From an uncultured beta proteobacterium (GTDB lineage Bacteria > Pseudomonadota > Gammaproteobacteria > Burkholderiales > Burkholderiaceae): 12,587 nucleotides of DNA. Location of the stretch: contig CAJARE010000186.1 of assembly GCA_903944255.1 (NCBI GenBank), forward strand, positions 1-12,587, given 5' to 3'. Under the pieces are notes generated by a model. That model was not told the DNA's origin. It did not search any database and saw only the letters and a list, made by a program, of their open reading frames with translations. This document shows positions 1-7,417 of the stretch, in pieces. A program made the position numbers and the translations under genes. Numbering within the stretch: position 1 is the first letter of the stretch; every line of letters begins with the position of its first letter.

Positions 1-800
1 GAGCCGATAATTGGTTGGATGCTGCTGAGGCCATTATGACAACGGACACTCAGGCAAAGGCCTGTTCAGCAACGATACACACTCCAGACGGGGTGGTTAC
101 TATGACTGGTATCTGCAAGGGCGCTGGAATGATTCATCCAAATATGGCAACGATGTTGGGCTTTATAGCAACTGATGCAGGTTTTGCACCAGGTTTGCTG
201 GCAAGCCTGACTCGTGAGGTTGCTGACCAATCATTTAATGCCATCACCATTGACGGAGATACTTCGACAAATGATTCTTTCATCATGATGGCGACGGGGA
301 AATCTACGGTTCAGATTCAATCGACGAACAACCCAAGCTACACAATCTTGCGCGATGCATTGATTGGTTTGGCTAGAAAATTGGCACAAATGATTGTGCG
401 CGATGGTGAAGGCGCTACTAAGCTGATAACTATAGAGATATTGGGCGGGAAAACTATAGAGGAATGTCGTTTAGTTGCTAAAGCGGTTGCCCACTCTCCT
501 TTAGTAAAAACTGCTTTTTTTGCTAGCGACCCTAACTTGGGTCGGATCTTGGCTGCCATTGGTTATGCTGGAATTACAGATCTTGATGTTAGTAAAGTTC
601 AGATGTGGTTAGGTGATGTCTGGGTTGCTAAGGATGGTGGGCGAAACCCTAGTTACCAAGAGGCAGATGGCCAAAGGGTCATGCAAGCTTCAGAAATTAC
701 GATCAAGATTGATTTAGGTCGTGGGGCTGCCGTGCAAACGATATGGACCTGTGATTTATCGCATGACTATGTTTCGATTAACGCCGACTATCGTTCTTAA
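1..800 (+). CDS. argJ: Glutamate N-acetyltransferase / ornithine acetyltransferase, 3' part
   Basis: ArgJ moves the acetyl group from N-acetylornithine to glutamate, closing the cyclic arginine pathway in the cytoplasm; bifunctional members can also use acetyl-CoA. The gene is cut by the left edge: the frame is open from base 3 and reads A-D-N-W-L-D before the TTG at 15, so that TTG is an internal codon and the true start lies outside the window. About the first third of the protein is missing. The diagnostic self-cleavage site is present as KGAGMIHPNMATML; the nucleophilic Thr is encoded at 150-152, so the whole beta chain is here. Other family motifs are DGDTSTNDS, VRDGEGATKL, the segment FFASDPNLGRI, and the C-terminal pattern CDLSHDYVSINADYRS. 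The gene is intact to its stop and is followed 14 bases later by the DUF815 gene. Identification is secure. Confidence 0.96.
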   Translation, partial: ADNWLDAAEAIMTTDTQAKACSATIHTPDGVVTMTGICKGAGMIHPNMATMLGFIATDAGFAPGLLASLTREVADQSFNAITIDGDTSTNDSFIMMATGKSTVQIQSTNNPSYTILRDALIGLARKLAQMIVRDGEGATKLITIEILGGKTIEECRLVAKAVAHSPLVKTAFFASDPNLGRILAAIGYAGITDLDVSKVQMWLGDVWVAKDGGRNPSYQEADGQRVMQASEITIKIDLGRGAAVQTIWTCDLSHDYVSINADYRS

Positions 801-814
801 AAGAGCCCATGATC

Positions 815-1672
815 ATGAATGAAAAATTAGAGCAACTTTTAAATCATCTGGAAACTTTCTTGCCTAAGCCTTTAACAGAGGATGAGTGGAAGTCTTCTAC
901 TGCATTTAGATGGCGCAGACGCGATAGCATCTTTGGCAGCATTGGTTTCATGCAGCCGGTGAAGCACATTTCTGACATTACTTTTGAAGATCTTAAAAAT
1001 ATCGATCGTCAACGTGATGCTATTCGGGATAACACTAAAAACTTTATTCAAAAAAAGCCTGCTAATAATATTTTGCTCACCGGAGCTAGAGGCACAGGTA
1101 AATCTTCACTCATTAAAGCAAGCTTGCATGAATTTGCTGGCCAGGGATTACGTTTAGTCGAGGTGGAGAAGGATCATTTAGCCGATCTCGCAGATATTGC
1201 CGACATCTTGGCTGAACGACCTGAACGCTTCATTGTTTTTTGTGATGATCTGTCTTTTGATGAAGGTGAATCAGGCTATAAGGCCATGAAATCAGCACTT
1301 GACGGCTCAGTTTCTGCTCAAGTCGACAACATTCTGATTTATGCCACTTCTAATCGGCGCCATCTTTTGCCTGAATATATGAAGGATAACGAAAGCTATG
1401 CTTATGGCGATGATGGAGAAATTCATCCGGGTGAAGTGGTTGAAGAAAAGATTTCTTTATCAGAGCGTTTTGGTTTGTGGTTATCGTTTTATCCACCTAA
1501 ACAAGATGAGTATTTGGCAATCGTGGCACATTGGTTAACTCACTTTGGTTTAAGTGCTGCGCAAATTGAAGCGGCGCGCTCTGAAGCTTTAATCTGGGCG
1601 CTAGAGCGCGGCTCACGTTCAGGCCGTGTCGCTTGGCAATTTGCAAAACATTGGGCTGGATCTCACGCCTAA
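815..1672 (+). CDS. DUF815-family AAA+ ATPase
   Basis: A predicted cytoplasmic P-loop ATPase of the DUF815 family, whose cellular role is not established to my knowledge. Counting from an ATG at 809 (287 residues), the Walker A motif GARGTGKSS lies at 92-100, a Walker B-like FIVFCDD at 141-147, a sensor-1-like ATSN at 179-182, a possible arginine-finger motif SERFG at 218-222, and a basic sensor-2-like segment RGSRSGR at 267-273. Two starts are possible, 809 and 815. The only purine-rich site, AAGAG at 801-805, is 3 bases from the first and 9 from the second, so I prefer 815 (285 residues). The gene follows argJ closely and precedes the Nudix gene by 15 bases, an arrangement I recall from other Burkholderiales. 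Family assignment is strong; function unknown. Confidence 0.9.
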   Translation: MNEKLEQLLNHLETFLPKPLTEDEWKSSTAFRWRRRDSIFGSIGFMQPVKHISDITFEDLKNIDRQRDAIRDNTKNFIQKKPANNILLTGARGTGKSSLIKASLHEFAGQGLRLVEVEKDHLADLADIADILAERPERFIVFCDDLSFDEGESGYKAMKSALDGSVSAQVDNILIYATSNRRHLLPEYMKDNESYAYGDDGEIHPGEVVEEKISLSERFGLWLSFYPPKQDEYLAIVAHWLTHFGLSAAQIEAARSEALIWALERGSRSGRVAWQFAKHWAGSHA

Positions 1673-1687
1673 GATCGTTTTATCTTT

Positions 1688-2101
1688 ATGACTCAACAAC
1701 GCCCTGTTACCGAAGTTGCGGCTGGAATTTTATTGGATGATCAAGGCCGCTACTTGTTGGGCCAAAGACCAGCAGGCAAACCATATGCAGGTTATTGGGA
1801 AGTGCCCGGTGGAAAGATTGAAAAAGGGGAGTCTGTTTTTGCTGCCCTAAAGCGTGAGCTCCAAGAAGAGTTGGGCATTGAGATTCAATCTAGTGAAGAG
1901 TTAACTGTTCTTGAGCATGATTATCCCCATGCATATGTGCGCTTGCATGTGAGTGTGATTCGACACTGGTCGGGTACGCCTCAAGGTTGCGAGGGACAGG
2001 CCTTATCTTGGGAATTAGTGGATGCTCAAACCCCCTCAGTTCAGCCTCTCTTGCCGGCTGCTTGGCCAATGCTGGAGAGGCTTAGGGACTTATTGGCCTA
2101 A
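1688..2101 (+). CDS. mutT: MutT-like Nudix hydrolase
   Basis: A small Nudix hydrolase of 137 residues, close to the usual MutT length of about 130. MutT removes 8-oxo-dGTP from the nucleotide pool by hydrolysing it to the monophosphate, preventing A:T to C:G changes. The complete Nudix box (G-x5-E-x7-R-E-U-x-E-E-x-G-U) runs from Gly42 to Ile64, with metal-binding Glu57, Glu60 and Glu61 in RELQEELGI. The upstream segment GKPYAGYWEVPGGK fits the MutT subgroup. The ATG at 1688 has no obvious ribosome binding site but lies 15 bases after the DUF815 stop, so coupling to that gene is likely. MutT next to zapD and coaE matches the enterobacterial coaE-zapD-yacG-mutT neighbourhood, although here mutT is on the opposite strand and yacG is absent. 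Specificity for 8-oxo-dGTP is inferred from subgroup and context. Confidence 0.88.
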   Translation: MTQQRPVTEVAAGILLDDQGRYLLGQRPAGKPYAGYWEVPGGKIEKGESVFAALKRELQEELGIEIQSSEELTVLEHDYPHAYVRLHVSVIRHWSGTPQGCEGQALSWELVDAQTPSVQPLLPAAWPMLERLRDLLA

Positions 2102-2850
2102 AACTGACAGAGCGTTAGTTTGAACGGCACATCCACATTGACTAACTGCGCCTTTTTATCGCGATCCGCTTTTAGAAACCGAATAGACAGTAAGTATTTA
2201 TTGGCGCTGATTTCTGAAAAGAGCGTGTCATCTTCAACGGTCAAGCGCATTAATTGATAGACCTTACCAGAGGGCGCCTGTTGAAACGATCCATTATGCG
2301 CAAGCATCTCTTTTGCTTCGCCTGATTGACGTAGTAAGCGTAAAAATAATTGACAGGCTTCTTGCCATGGCAAGAGCGGCCTAACAAAATTTTCTAGCAA
2401 TGTACGACGCTCAGTTGAGGGACTATTTTTCCAGGCGTGATAGCTAGGTAAATCGATTGGACTCGTTCCCCCTGGAATATTTAATCTAGTACGGATGGCG
2501 TTTAACCATTCGCTTTCTGAGATTACAAGATTGGGGCGACCCATTGAGCTGTTGATGCTGTTGCCTACAGCATCAATTTCAGAAATAGTTTGGGAGAGCG
2601 CTTCTTGATCAACTTTTTGTGAGGACTTTAGGCCATTGAGTGCATATTTTTGCCGCTCAAATTCTTTTAAGAGCAAAGACTTAATATCACCGCGTGATCC
2701 AATGTCACCTAGATCAAACAAAATCGAGATTGCATTGTGGTGCAATTCAGGGTCATCGGAGCGATTGAAATGATTAAAACGCGCGAACAAATACTCCAAA
2801 CGAAGCATGCTTCGTACTAATTCATTGAAGGGGTATTCGTAGACAATCAC
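2098..2850 (-). CDS. zapD: Cell division protein ZapD (FtsZ-associated)
   Basis: ZapD (formerly YacF, DUF1342) binds the C-terminal tail of FtsZ and bundles its filaments at the division ring. The 250-residue product matches the family length (247 in Escherichia coli). Family features seen are the N-terminal YEYPFNELVRSMLRLEYLF, the mid-protein block RTRLNIPGGTSPIDLPSYHAW, and the C-terminal beta-rich part with LMRLTVEDDTLFSEIS and SIRFLKADR. The start is a GTG at 2850; no upstream in-frame ATG exists, and the conserved YEYPFNE begins four residues in, so the start is credible although no clear ribosome binding site precedes it. It lies 26 bases after coaE, as in many proteobacteria, and is the last gene of the minus-strand run. 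Its stop codon overlaps that of the convergent Nudix gene. Confidence 0.93.
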   Translation of the reverse strand: MIVYEYPFNELVRSMLRLEYLFARFNHFNRSDDPELHHNAISILFDLGDIGSRGDIKSLLLKEFERQKYALNGLKSSQKVDQEALSQTISEIDAVGNSINSSMGRPNLVISESEWLNAIRTRLNIPGGTSPIDLPSYHAWKNSPSTERRTLLENFVRPLLPWQEACQLFLRLLRQSGEAKEMLAHNGSFQQAPSGKVYQLMRLTVEDDTLFSEISANKYLLSIRFLKADRDKKAQLVNVDVPFKLTLCQF

Positions 2851-2876
2851 AAGCCCATATTCTATGACGAACTGAG

Positions 2877-3491
2877 CTAGGCTTTCTTAATCCCTAGGAT
2901 TTTCTGGTGCAATTCTTGGACCGCTGATTTGAGCTCAGATAGCTTGCCTTGGTTATCGATAACGGTATTTGCAAGCGCAAGACGCTCCTGGCGACTTGCC
3001 TGAGCTTTTAGTATCGCTTCGACCTCAGTTCTAGATAAATTGCTGCGGTGCATCACTCTTTGAATTTGGGTCTCTTCTGGGCAGTCCACTACGACTAGGT
3101 AGTCAATTTGGTCGATCCATGCTCCCGATTCAATCAGCAAGGGCACCACCAAGAGAAGGTAAGGGGCACCAGCATCGGCAAGCTGACCTGCTTGTCTAAG
3201 TGTTTCTTGACGGATCAAGGGGTGGGTGATTTTTTCAAGCGCCTTTTTAGCCTCAGGATTCTGAAAAACTAGGGAGCGCATCTTGGCTCTATCTAAGGCC
3301 CCGCCATTGTCAATAAATTCAGCACCAAAGTGATCCCGAATCAAGGGGATAGCTTTTCCACCTGGGGCGGTTATTTGATGTGCAATCAGATCGGTATCAA
3401 CAATGCCAGCACCCAATTGAGCGAATAGATTACTAACGGCTGTCTTGCCAGAGCCAATGCCTCCAGTAAGGCCAATAAGCGGCAAGCCCAT
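2877..3491 (-). CDS. coaE: Dephospho-CoA kinase
   Basis: CoaE phosphorylates the ribose 3'-hydroxyl of dephospho-CoA with ATP, the final step of coenzyme A synthesis. The P-loop GGIGSGKT is at residues 10-17 of the start chosen here. Other motifs are VDTDLIAHQI, HPLIR, the LLLVVPLLIESG strand, and the C-terminal RQERLALANTVIDNQG. An in-frame ATG at 3548 would give 223 residues but adds a 19-residue tail unlike the family and overlaps pilD by 46 bases; the ATG at 3491 gives 204 residues, the normal length, with MGLPLIGLTGG directly before the P-loop, and leaves an 11-base gap after the pilD stop. The ribosome binding site is weak (TTAGG across the pilD stop), so coupling to pilD is likely. The pilD-coaE pair is conserved in other pilus-bearing proteobacteria. 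Confidence 0.94.
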   Translation of the reverse strand: MGLPLIGLTGGIGSGKTAVSNLFAQLGAGIVDTDLIAHQITAPGGKAIPLIRDHFGAEFIDNGGALDRAKMRSLVFQNPEAKKALEKITHPLIRQETLRQAGQLADAGAPYLLLVVPLLIESGAWIDQIDYLVVVDCPEETQIQRVMHRSNLSRTEVEAILKAQASRQERLALANTVIDNQGKLSELKSAVQELHQKILGIKKA

Positions 3492-3502
3492 TTTTAATGT
3501 GC

Positions 3503-4003
3503 CTAACTTAGATTCCCCAGTAGGAGGGATGGAATGATCTGTGGCCATAACAACTCAATAATGCCAGCAAAGGCCAGAAATGGTCCAAAAGGAAATGCTT
3601 GGCGAGGACTTTTTTTGTGCCATTTAAGGTAAGCCATGCCCCCAATGACGCCGGTGATTGAAGCAATCAATAGGATGCCCGGCAGGGCGGCCCAACCTAA
3701 CCAAGCTCCAAGGGCTGCTAAAAGTTTTGCATCCCCCATTCCAATACCATTTTGATTCTTGAGAAGGCGGTAAAGGCTATTTAAGAGCCAAAGAAAACCA
3801 TAGCCAATGAATGCTCCGATGATGGAGTTGGCAATATCAACAAAGCCAAAAAGGGAAAAGTAATTAAAGAACAACCCAGAAATAATCAGCGGCACAGTAA
3901 TCAGGTCTGGAAGTCTAAAGGTGCGTAAATCGATATAGCTTAAGTACACCAGTATCAGAATCAGTATTACGCGAATGAGATCGATATTGTTGGAAGGGCT
4001 CAT
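3503..4003 (-). CDS. pilD: Prepilin peptidase, A24 peptidase domain only
   Basis: This inner-membrane aspartic protease should cut the leader from type IV prepilins or pseudopilins on the cytoplasmic side. The product is only 166 residues, against roughly 270-290 for full PilD/GspO. It holds the A24 domain: the first catalytic-type Asp in YIDLRTFRLPD (Asp25), the second in GMGDAKLLAALGAWLG (Asp91), and the closing FPFGPFLAFAG (137-147). Several hydrophobic segments span the protein. The N-terminal half of bifunctional PilD, with its membrane helix and two CxxC zinc pairs needed for N-methylation of the processed pilin, is absent. The pilC stop and pilD start share one base (TAATG at 4005-4001), so this short form is the native gene and not a degraded copy. 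Whether mature pilins go unmethylated or a separate methyltransferase exists cannot be seen here. Confidence 0.9.
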   Translation of the reverse strand: MSPSNNIDLIRVILILILVYLSYIDLRTFRLPDLITVPLIISGLFFNYFSLFGFVDIANSIIGAFIGYGFLWLLNSLYRLLKNQNGIGMGDAKLLAALGAWLGWAALPGILLIASITGVIGGMAYLKWHKKSPRQAFPFGPFLAFAGIIELLWPQIIPSLLLGNLS

Positions 4004-5055
4004 TACACAATCTGTCCAAGGTTAAAAATAGGGAGATACAGGATGATGACTAGGCTACCAATGATTATCCCAACAATCATGATTAAAAGGGGTTCAAGAG
4101 TTTGGCTTAAGGTATTTAGGCGATTGCTGAGCTCTGACCCCAAAATATTGGCGCGCTTACGAAGCATCTCATCAAGGGATCCGCTTTCAGAAGCAATCCT
4201 AAGTAACTGTAATGTTTCAATATCGAATAGGGTGTGCTTTGGATCGACTCGGATTAATGCTTGACCCAAAGGCCAGCCCCGTGCGAGCTGCTTAAATACC
4301 TCAGCGCTGAAGTCATGGCTTAGCCAATGGTTTGATGATTGGGCTGTGACTCGCAGTGCATCTGGTAATGAGAGCCCTGATGAAATGAGGTGACCTAGCG
4401 TGCGACACCAATACGTTAATGTGGCCAGTCTTAATAATGGGCCGAGTATAGGAATTCGAAAGCTCAAACGGTCGTATTGCCTTTGAAGGCGTATGGACTT
4501 TATCCAGCTGATGTAAAAAATGAGGACGCTTAGCAAGAGGCATAAGCCAATTTCTAAAAAGTAGTGCTCAAATAAAGATGAAATCTGTATTAGAAGTCGT
4601 GTGGGCTCCGGAAGATCTGCCTGAAAATGGGTAAACACATCCTTAAACACAGGTACTACCCAAATCATCATGATGATGATGAGCGCTAGAGAGCTTGTTA
4701 GTGTGATGATGGGGTAGGCAAGTGCTTGCTGCACTTTGCGGCGTAACTCAATTTGTGCTTCGAGTTGCTGGCAGATGGTGGTGAGAGCCAGTTGAATATC
4801 TCCTGTACGCTCACTCACACTAATCAGATTAATAAATTCCATTGAGAAGAGGCCGGAATCTAAACGCAGGGATTGTGACAGGCTATGCCCATTTTTTAAA
4901 TGAGAGTGAATGTTTTTTAACCATGAGTACCATGGCTTGGGCGCAGTTTGTTGTATCAGCTCAATTGCATTGAGAAGGGCCAATCCGGCCTGCATTAAAG
5001 TGAGGAGTTGTTGGGCAAAGTGAAGTTGGTTTTGCTTTGATAGTTTCTGATTCAT
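4003..5055 (-). CDS. pilC: Type IV pilus / type II secretion inner-membrane platform protein (GspF/PilC family)
   Basis: PilC/GspF is the polytopic platform on which the assembly ATPase acts to add pilin subunits. The two repeated cytoplasmic T2SSF domains are visible at about residues 11-135 and 212-335, each with its hallmark: FINLISVSERTGDIQLAL in the first and LLRIASESGSLDEML in the second. Hydrophobic helices lie near 115-138, 166-185 and 328-347. Length is 350 residues against roughly 400 for typical PilC; the missing part is the leading segment before the first domain. The start is set at the ATG at 5055 and not the TTG at 5061, because AGGTG sits 7 bases upstream and the ATG overlaps the pilB stop as ATGA. 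Its own stop overlaps the pilD start. It could serve a pilus, competence pseudopilus or secretion machine; no pilin gene is in the window. Confidence 0.92.
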   Translation of the reverse strand: MNQKLSKQNQLHFAQQLLTLMQAGLALLNAIELIQQTAPKPWYSWLKNIHSHLKNGHSLSQSLRLDSGLFSMEFINLISVSERTGDIQLALTTICQQLEAQIELRRKVQQALAYPIITLTSSLALIIIMMIWVVPVFKDVFTHFQADLPEPTRLLIQISSLFEHYFLEIGLCLLLSVLIFYISWIKSIRLQRQYDRLSFRIPILGPLLRLATLTYWCRTLGHLISSGLSLPDALRVTAQSSNHWLSHDFSAEVFKQLARGWPLGQALIRVDPKHTLFDIETLQLLRIASESGSLDEMLRKRANILGSELSNRLNTLSQTLEPLLIMIVGIIIGSLVIILYLPIFNLGQIV

Positions 5056-6131
5056 GAGCAAGCACCTACCTCGGCATCTAGAGCATCTTGTTTAATCCAA
5101 CCCCTTTTTACATGATGCATTCCTGCAGCATGCATCGTGGGGTAAGTTAACTCGGGATTGAATAGATGTGTGGTATTTAAAACTTCATGGACCCCCAGGC
5201 GTCCAAAGAAGCCCGTTCCATTACAGGCCTTACAGATAGGTCTTTGTGAGGGGCTTTCGCTATGACAATGAAGGCAGATTTTGCGCACTAAGCGTTGTGA
5301 ACTAATACTCCGAATACACGATTCAATTGAATTTTGATCGATCCCCAGGTTTTGTAGTCTGGTCAATGCGGTTCTAGCATTGCGAGTATGTAATGTACTT
5401 AAAACAAGATGGCCAGTTTGTGCTGCTTGTATAGCAAGTTCAGCGCTAGCCCGATCCCGAATCTCGCCAATCATGATGACATCGGGATCTTGTCTGAGAA
5501 GGGCCCGAATGATCGTAGAAAAGTCGAGTCCTGCACGTGGATGGTATGCCACTTGGTTGATGCCTGGCAAACGTATTTCAATTGGATCTTCAATTGAGCA
5601 AATATTGCGATGAACATGATTCAATGTCTGTAGGCAGCTATATAAGGTGCGCGTTTTACCGCTGCCAGTTGGACCGGTCACCAGAATTAAGCCATTTTCT
5701 TGACGTAGTGCATTTTTGAAAATATGCAGTTGCTCCGGCAATAATCCTAATTGTTCTAAAGCAAGCTCTTCAATTCGGTTTGGCAGAATACGGATAACTG
5801 CCTTTTCTCCATAGAGTGTTGGCAAAATAGATACTCGGCAATCTAGATCAGGCTTAGAAAAATCATGGCCGATACAAAGACGTCCATCCTGCGGGATGCG
5901 CTTCTCGGCAATATCGAGTCGTGCCAGAATTTTAATCCTGGTAATAAGGCGCTCGTGAAGTTCAACAGAATGTTGAGAGTGCTCTTGTAGTAAGCCATCT
6001 ACCCGAATGCGAACTAGGGTCCTATGTAAGCCAACCTCAATATGGATATCACTCGCTCTGGAGTCAATCGCATCAACTGTGATTTCATGCCAGATACGAA
6101 TAATGAGTGAGTCATCAGGATGTCCGCTCAA
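5052..6131 (-). CDS. pilB: Type IV pilus / type II secretion assembly ATPase (GspE/PilB family), short form
   Basis: A hexameric cytoplasmic ATPase that should power pilin polymerisation through PilC. Motifs in order: ASDIHIEV at 26-33, Walker A GPTGSGKT at 153-160, Asp box SIEDPIE at 179-185, Walker B RQDPDVIMIGEIRD at 213-226, His box TGHLVLSTLHT at 239-249, then QRLVR and a zinc-type tetracysteine C286-x2-C289 with C300-x2-C303. All catalytic motifs are intact. At 359 residues it is far shorter than PilB/GspE (about 500-570): the N-terminal GspE-N region is missing and the protein begins just before the DAI-x3-ASDIHIE block. The start is TTG at 6131, overlapping the corB stop as TTGA; the frame closes upstream at 6174-6176 with no alternative start and no clear ribosome binding site. 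The short C-terminal tail is also divergent. Confidence 0.92.
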   Translation of the reverse strand: MSGHPDDSLIIRIWHEITVDAIDSRASDIHIEVGLHRTLVRIRVDGLLQEHSQHSVELHERLITRIKILARLDIAEKRIPQDGRLCIGHDFSKPDLDCRVSILPTLYGEKAVIRILPNRIEELALEQLGLLPEQLHIFKNALRQENGLILVTGPTGSGKTRTLYSCLQTLNHVHRNICSIEDPIEIRLPGINQVAYHPRAGLDFSTIIRALLRQDPDVIMIGEIRDRASAELAIQAAQTGHLVLSTLHTRNARTALTRLQNLGIDQNSIESCIRSISSQRLVRKICLHCHSESPSQRPICKACNGTGFFGRLGVHEVLNTTHLFNPELTYPTMHAAGMHHVKRGWIKQDALDAEVGACS

Positions 6132-7417
6132 TCTTGACTGCTGTTGAAAGCGGGTCGATACAGTTTGACGGTTTTAATGCCTTGCTCATCAAATTGGACG
6201 ATTTCCATCGCAATGCCTGCAATGCGGATACTGACGTCATGGTCAGGAATGGCCTCAAGCTTATCAAGCAGCAAACCATTGAGGGTACGGGGGCCATCTA
6301 GCGGCAAATTCAGATTCAGGAGGCGATTGAGGTCACGAAGTGATGCAGTGCCACTCGCTAAATAGGTGCCATCTACCAGCCAATGAGGGTCGGTAGATAG
6401 GTTTGAGAAGGATGTGGTGAATTCACCAATAAGCTCTTCAACGATATCTTCAAAAGTGACTAGACCTAAAACTTCGCCATATTCATTTACTACCAAACTC
6501 AAGCGCTGTTGATTATCTTGAAAGAATTGCATCTGCTGCAAGACTGGTGTACCACTAGGAATGAAATAAGGTTCGCTCAATAAAGATTTAAAGTCTTCAT
6601 GTTTGAGATCGGTATCCCCTAAAAGCGAGAGTGCCTTTTTAACAGAAAGAATGCCGATGATGCGCTCGGAGTCAACGTCGCATACTGGAAGCTTATTGTG
6701 ATAACAAGTCTCAAGTTGCTGAATTACTTCGTCAATTGGCCTAGAAAGATCGAGTATCTCAATCTTTGATCGAGGTGTCATGACGTCATCAACACTAATA
6801 TTTTCTAGGTTGAAAAGGTTAAGTAAGATATTTCGATGGTGATTTGATACAAAGCGGTTTGACTCTAGTACCAAGCTCCGCAATTCTTCTTTACTCATTG
6901 TTCTCGAATCGGATGAAGACTGCAGACCAGAAATTTTCATTAGTCCAGATACGAAGCTATTAATAAACCAAAGTAAGGGCCTGAAAATAAAAGTTAAAGG
7001 AAGAATGATCCAACCAACATTCGAAGCAATTTTTTCTGGAAAGGCTGCCCCGATGACTTTGGGGGTGATTTCACTAAAGACAATAATCAGTAGTGCGACC
7101 ACCAATGTGGCAATTGTTAGAACAAGACCACTCTCTCCAAAAATATGTAACGCAATTCCGGTGACCAAAATAGGCAGTACCGTATTGATTAAGTTATTCG
7201 AAATCAACAACACTGAAAGTAGAGAATCAATTCGTTTCAGCAGTCGTTCAGCCAGTGCGGCGCCAGCATTGCCACTATTGGCCATAGCCCGGAGTCGGTG
7301 GCGATTTGATGACAGCATGCTGGTCTCTGCCATAGAGAAAAAGCCAGAGAGTGCGAGTAAAAAGAGAACTAAGGCTAGTTGACCTAAAAAAGGCCAATCC
7401 TCAAAAAAGTTGTCCAT
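6128..7417 (-). CDS. corB: CNNM/CBS-domain membrane protein, CorB (HlyC/CorC) family
   Basis: A predicted inner-membrane protein of the CorB/CNNM family, linked in characterised members to magnesium transport (older annotations say hemolysin-related). From the ATG at 7417 it has 429 residues, the usual size. The CNNM (DUF21) membrane domain covers about 1-170 with the family signatures SMAET (28-32), SNN (73-75) and SEITPK (115-120). Paired CBS domains follow at about 208-335, starting with DDVMTPRSKIEIL and closing with NEYGEVLGLVTFEDIVEELIGE, and a CorC/HlyC C-terminal domain occupies about 345-425. A TTG at 7450 would add 11 residues, but the ATG at 7417 has AGG 6 bases upstream and fits family starts better. 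It is the first gene of the minus-strand run, and its TGA overlaps the pilB start. Confidence 0.92.
   Translation of the reverse strand: MDNFFEDWPFLGQLALVLFLLALSGFFSMAETSMLSSNRHRLRAMANSGNAGAALAERLLKRIDSLLSVLLISNNLINTVLPILVTGIALHIFGESGLVLTIATLVVALLIIVFSEITPKVIGAAFPEKIASNVGWIILPLTFIFRPLLWFINSFVSGLMKISGLQSSSDSRTMSKEELRSLVLESNRFVSNHHRNILLNLFNLENISVDDVMTPRSKIEILDLSRPIDEVIQQLETCYHNKLPVCDVDSERIIGILSVKKALSLLGDTDLKHEDFKSLLSEPYFIPSGTPVLQQMQFFQDNQQRLSLVVNEYGEVLGLVTFEDIVEELIGEFTTSFSNLSTDPHWLVDGTYLASGTASLRDLNRLLNLNLPLDGPRTLNGLLLDKLEAIPDHDVSIRIAGIAMEIVQFDEQGIKTVKLYRPAFNSSQD

Noticed and set aside
3503..4003. pilD as a degraded pseudogene because of its short length.
   Set aside because: Both catalytic-type aspartates, the GxGD motif and the FPFGPF block are intact, the frame is clean, and its start overlaps the pilC stop exactly.
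7005..7382. A 125-codon open frame on the plus strand opposite corB.
   Set aside because: It lies wholly antisense to a well-conserved membrane domain, has no recognisable domain, and its composition is what the complement of hydrophobic codons would give.
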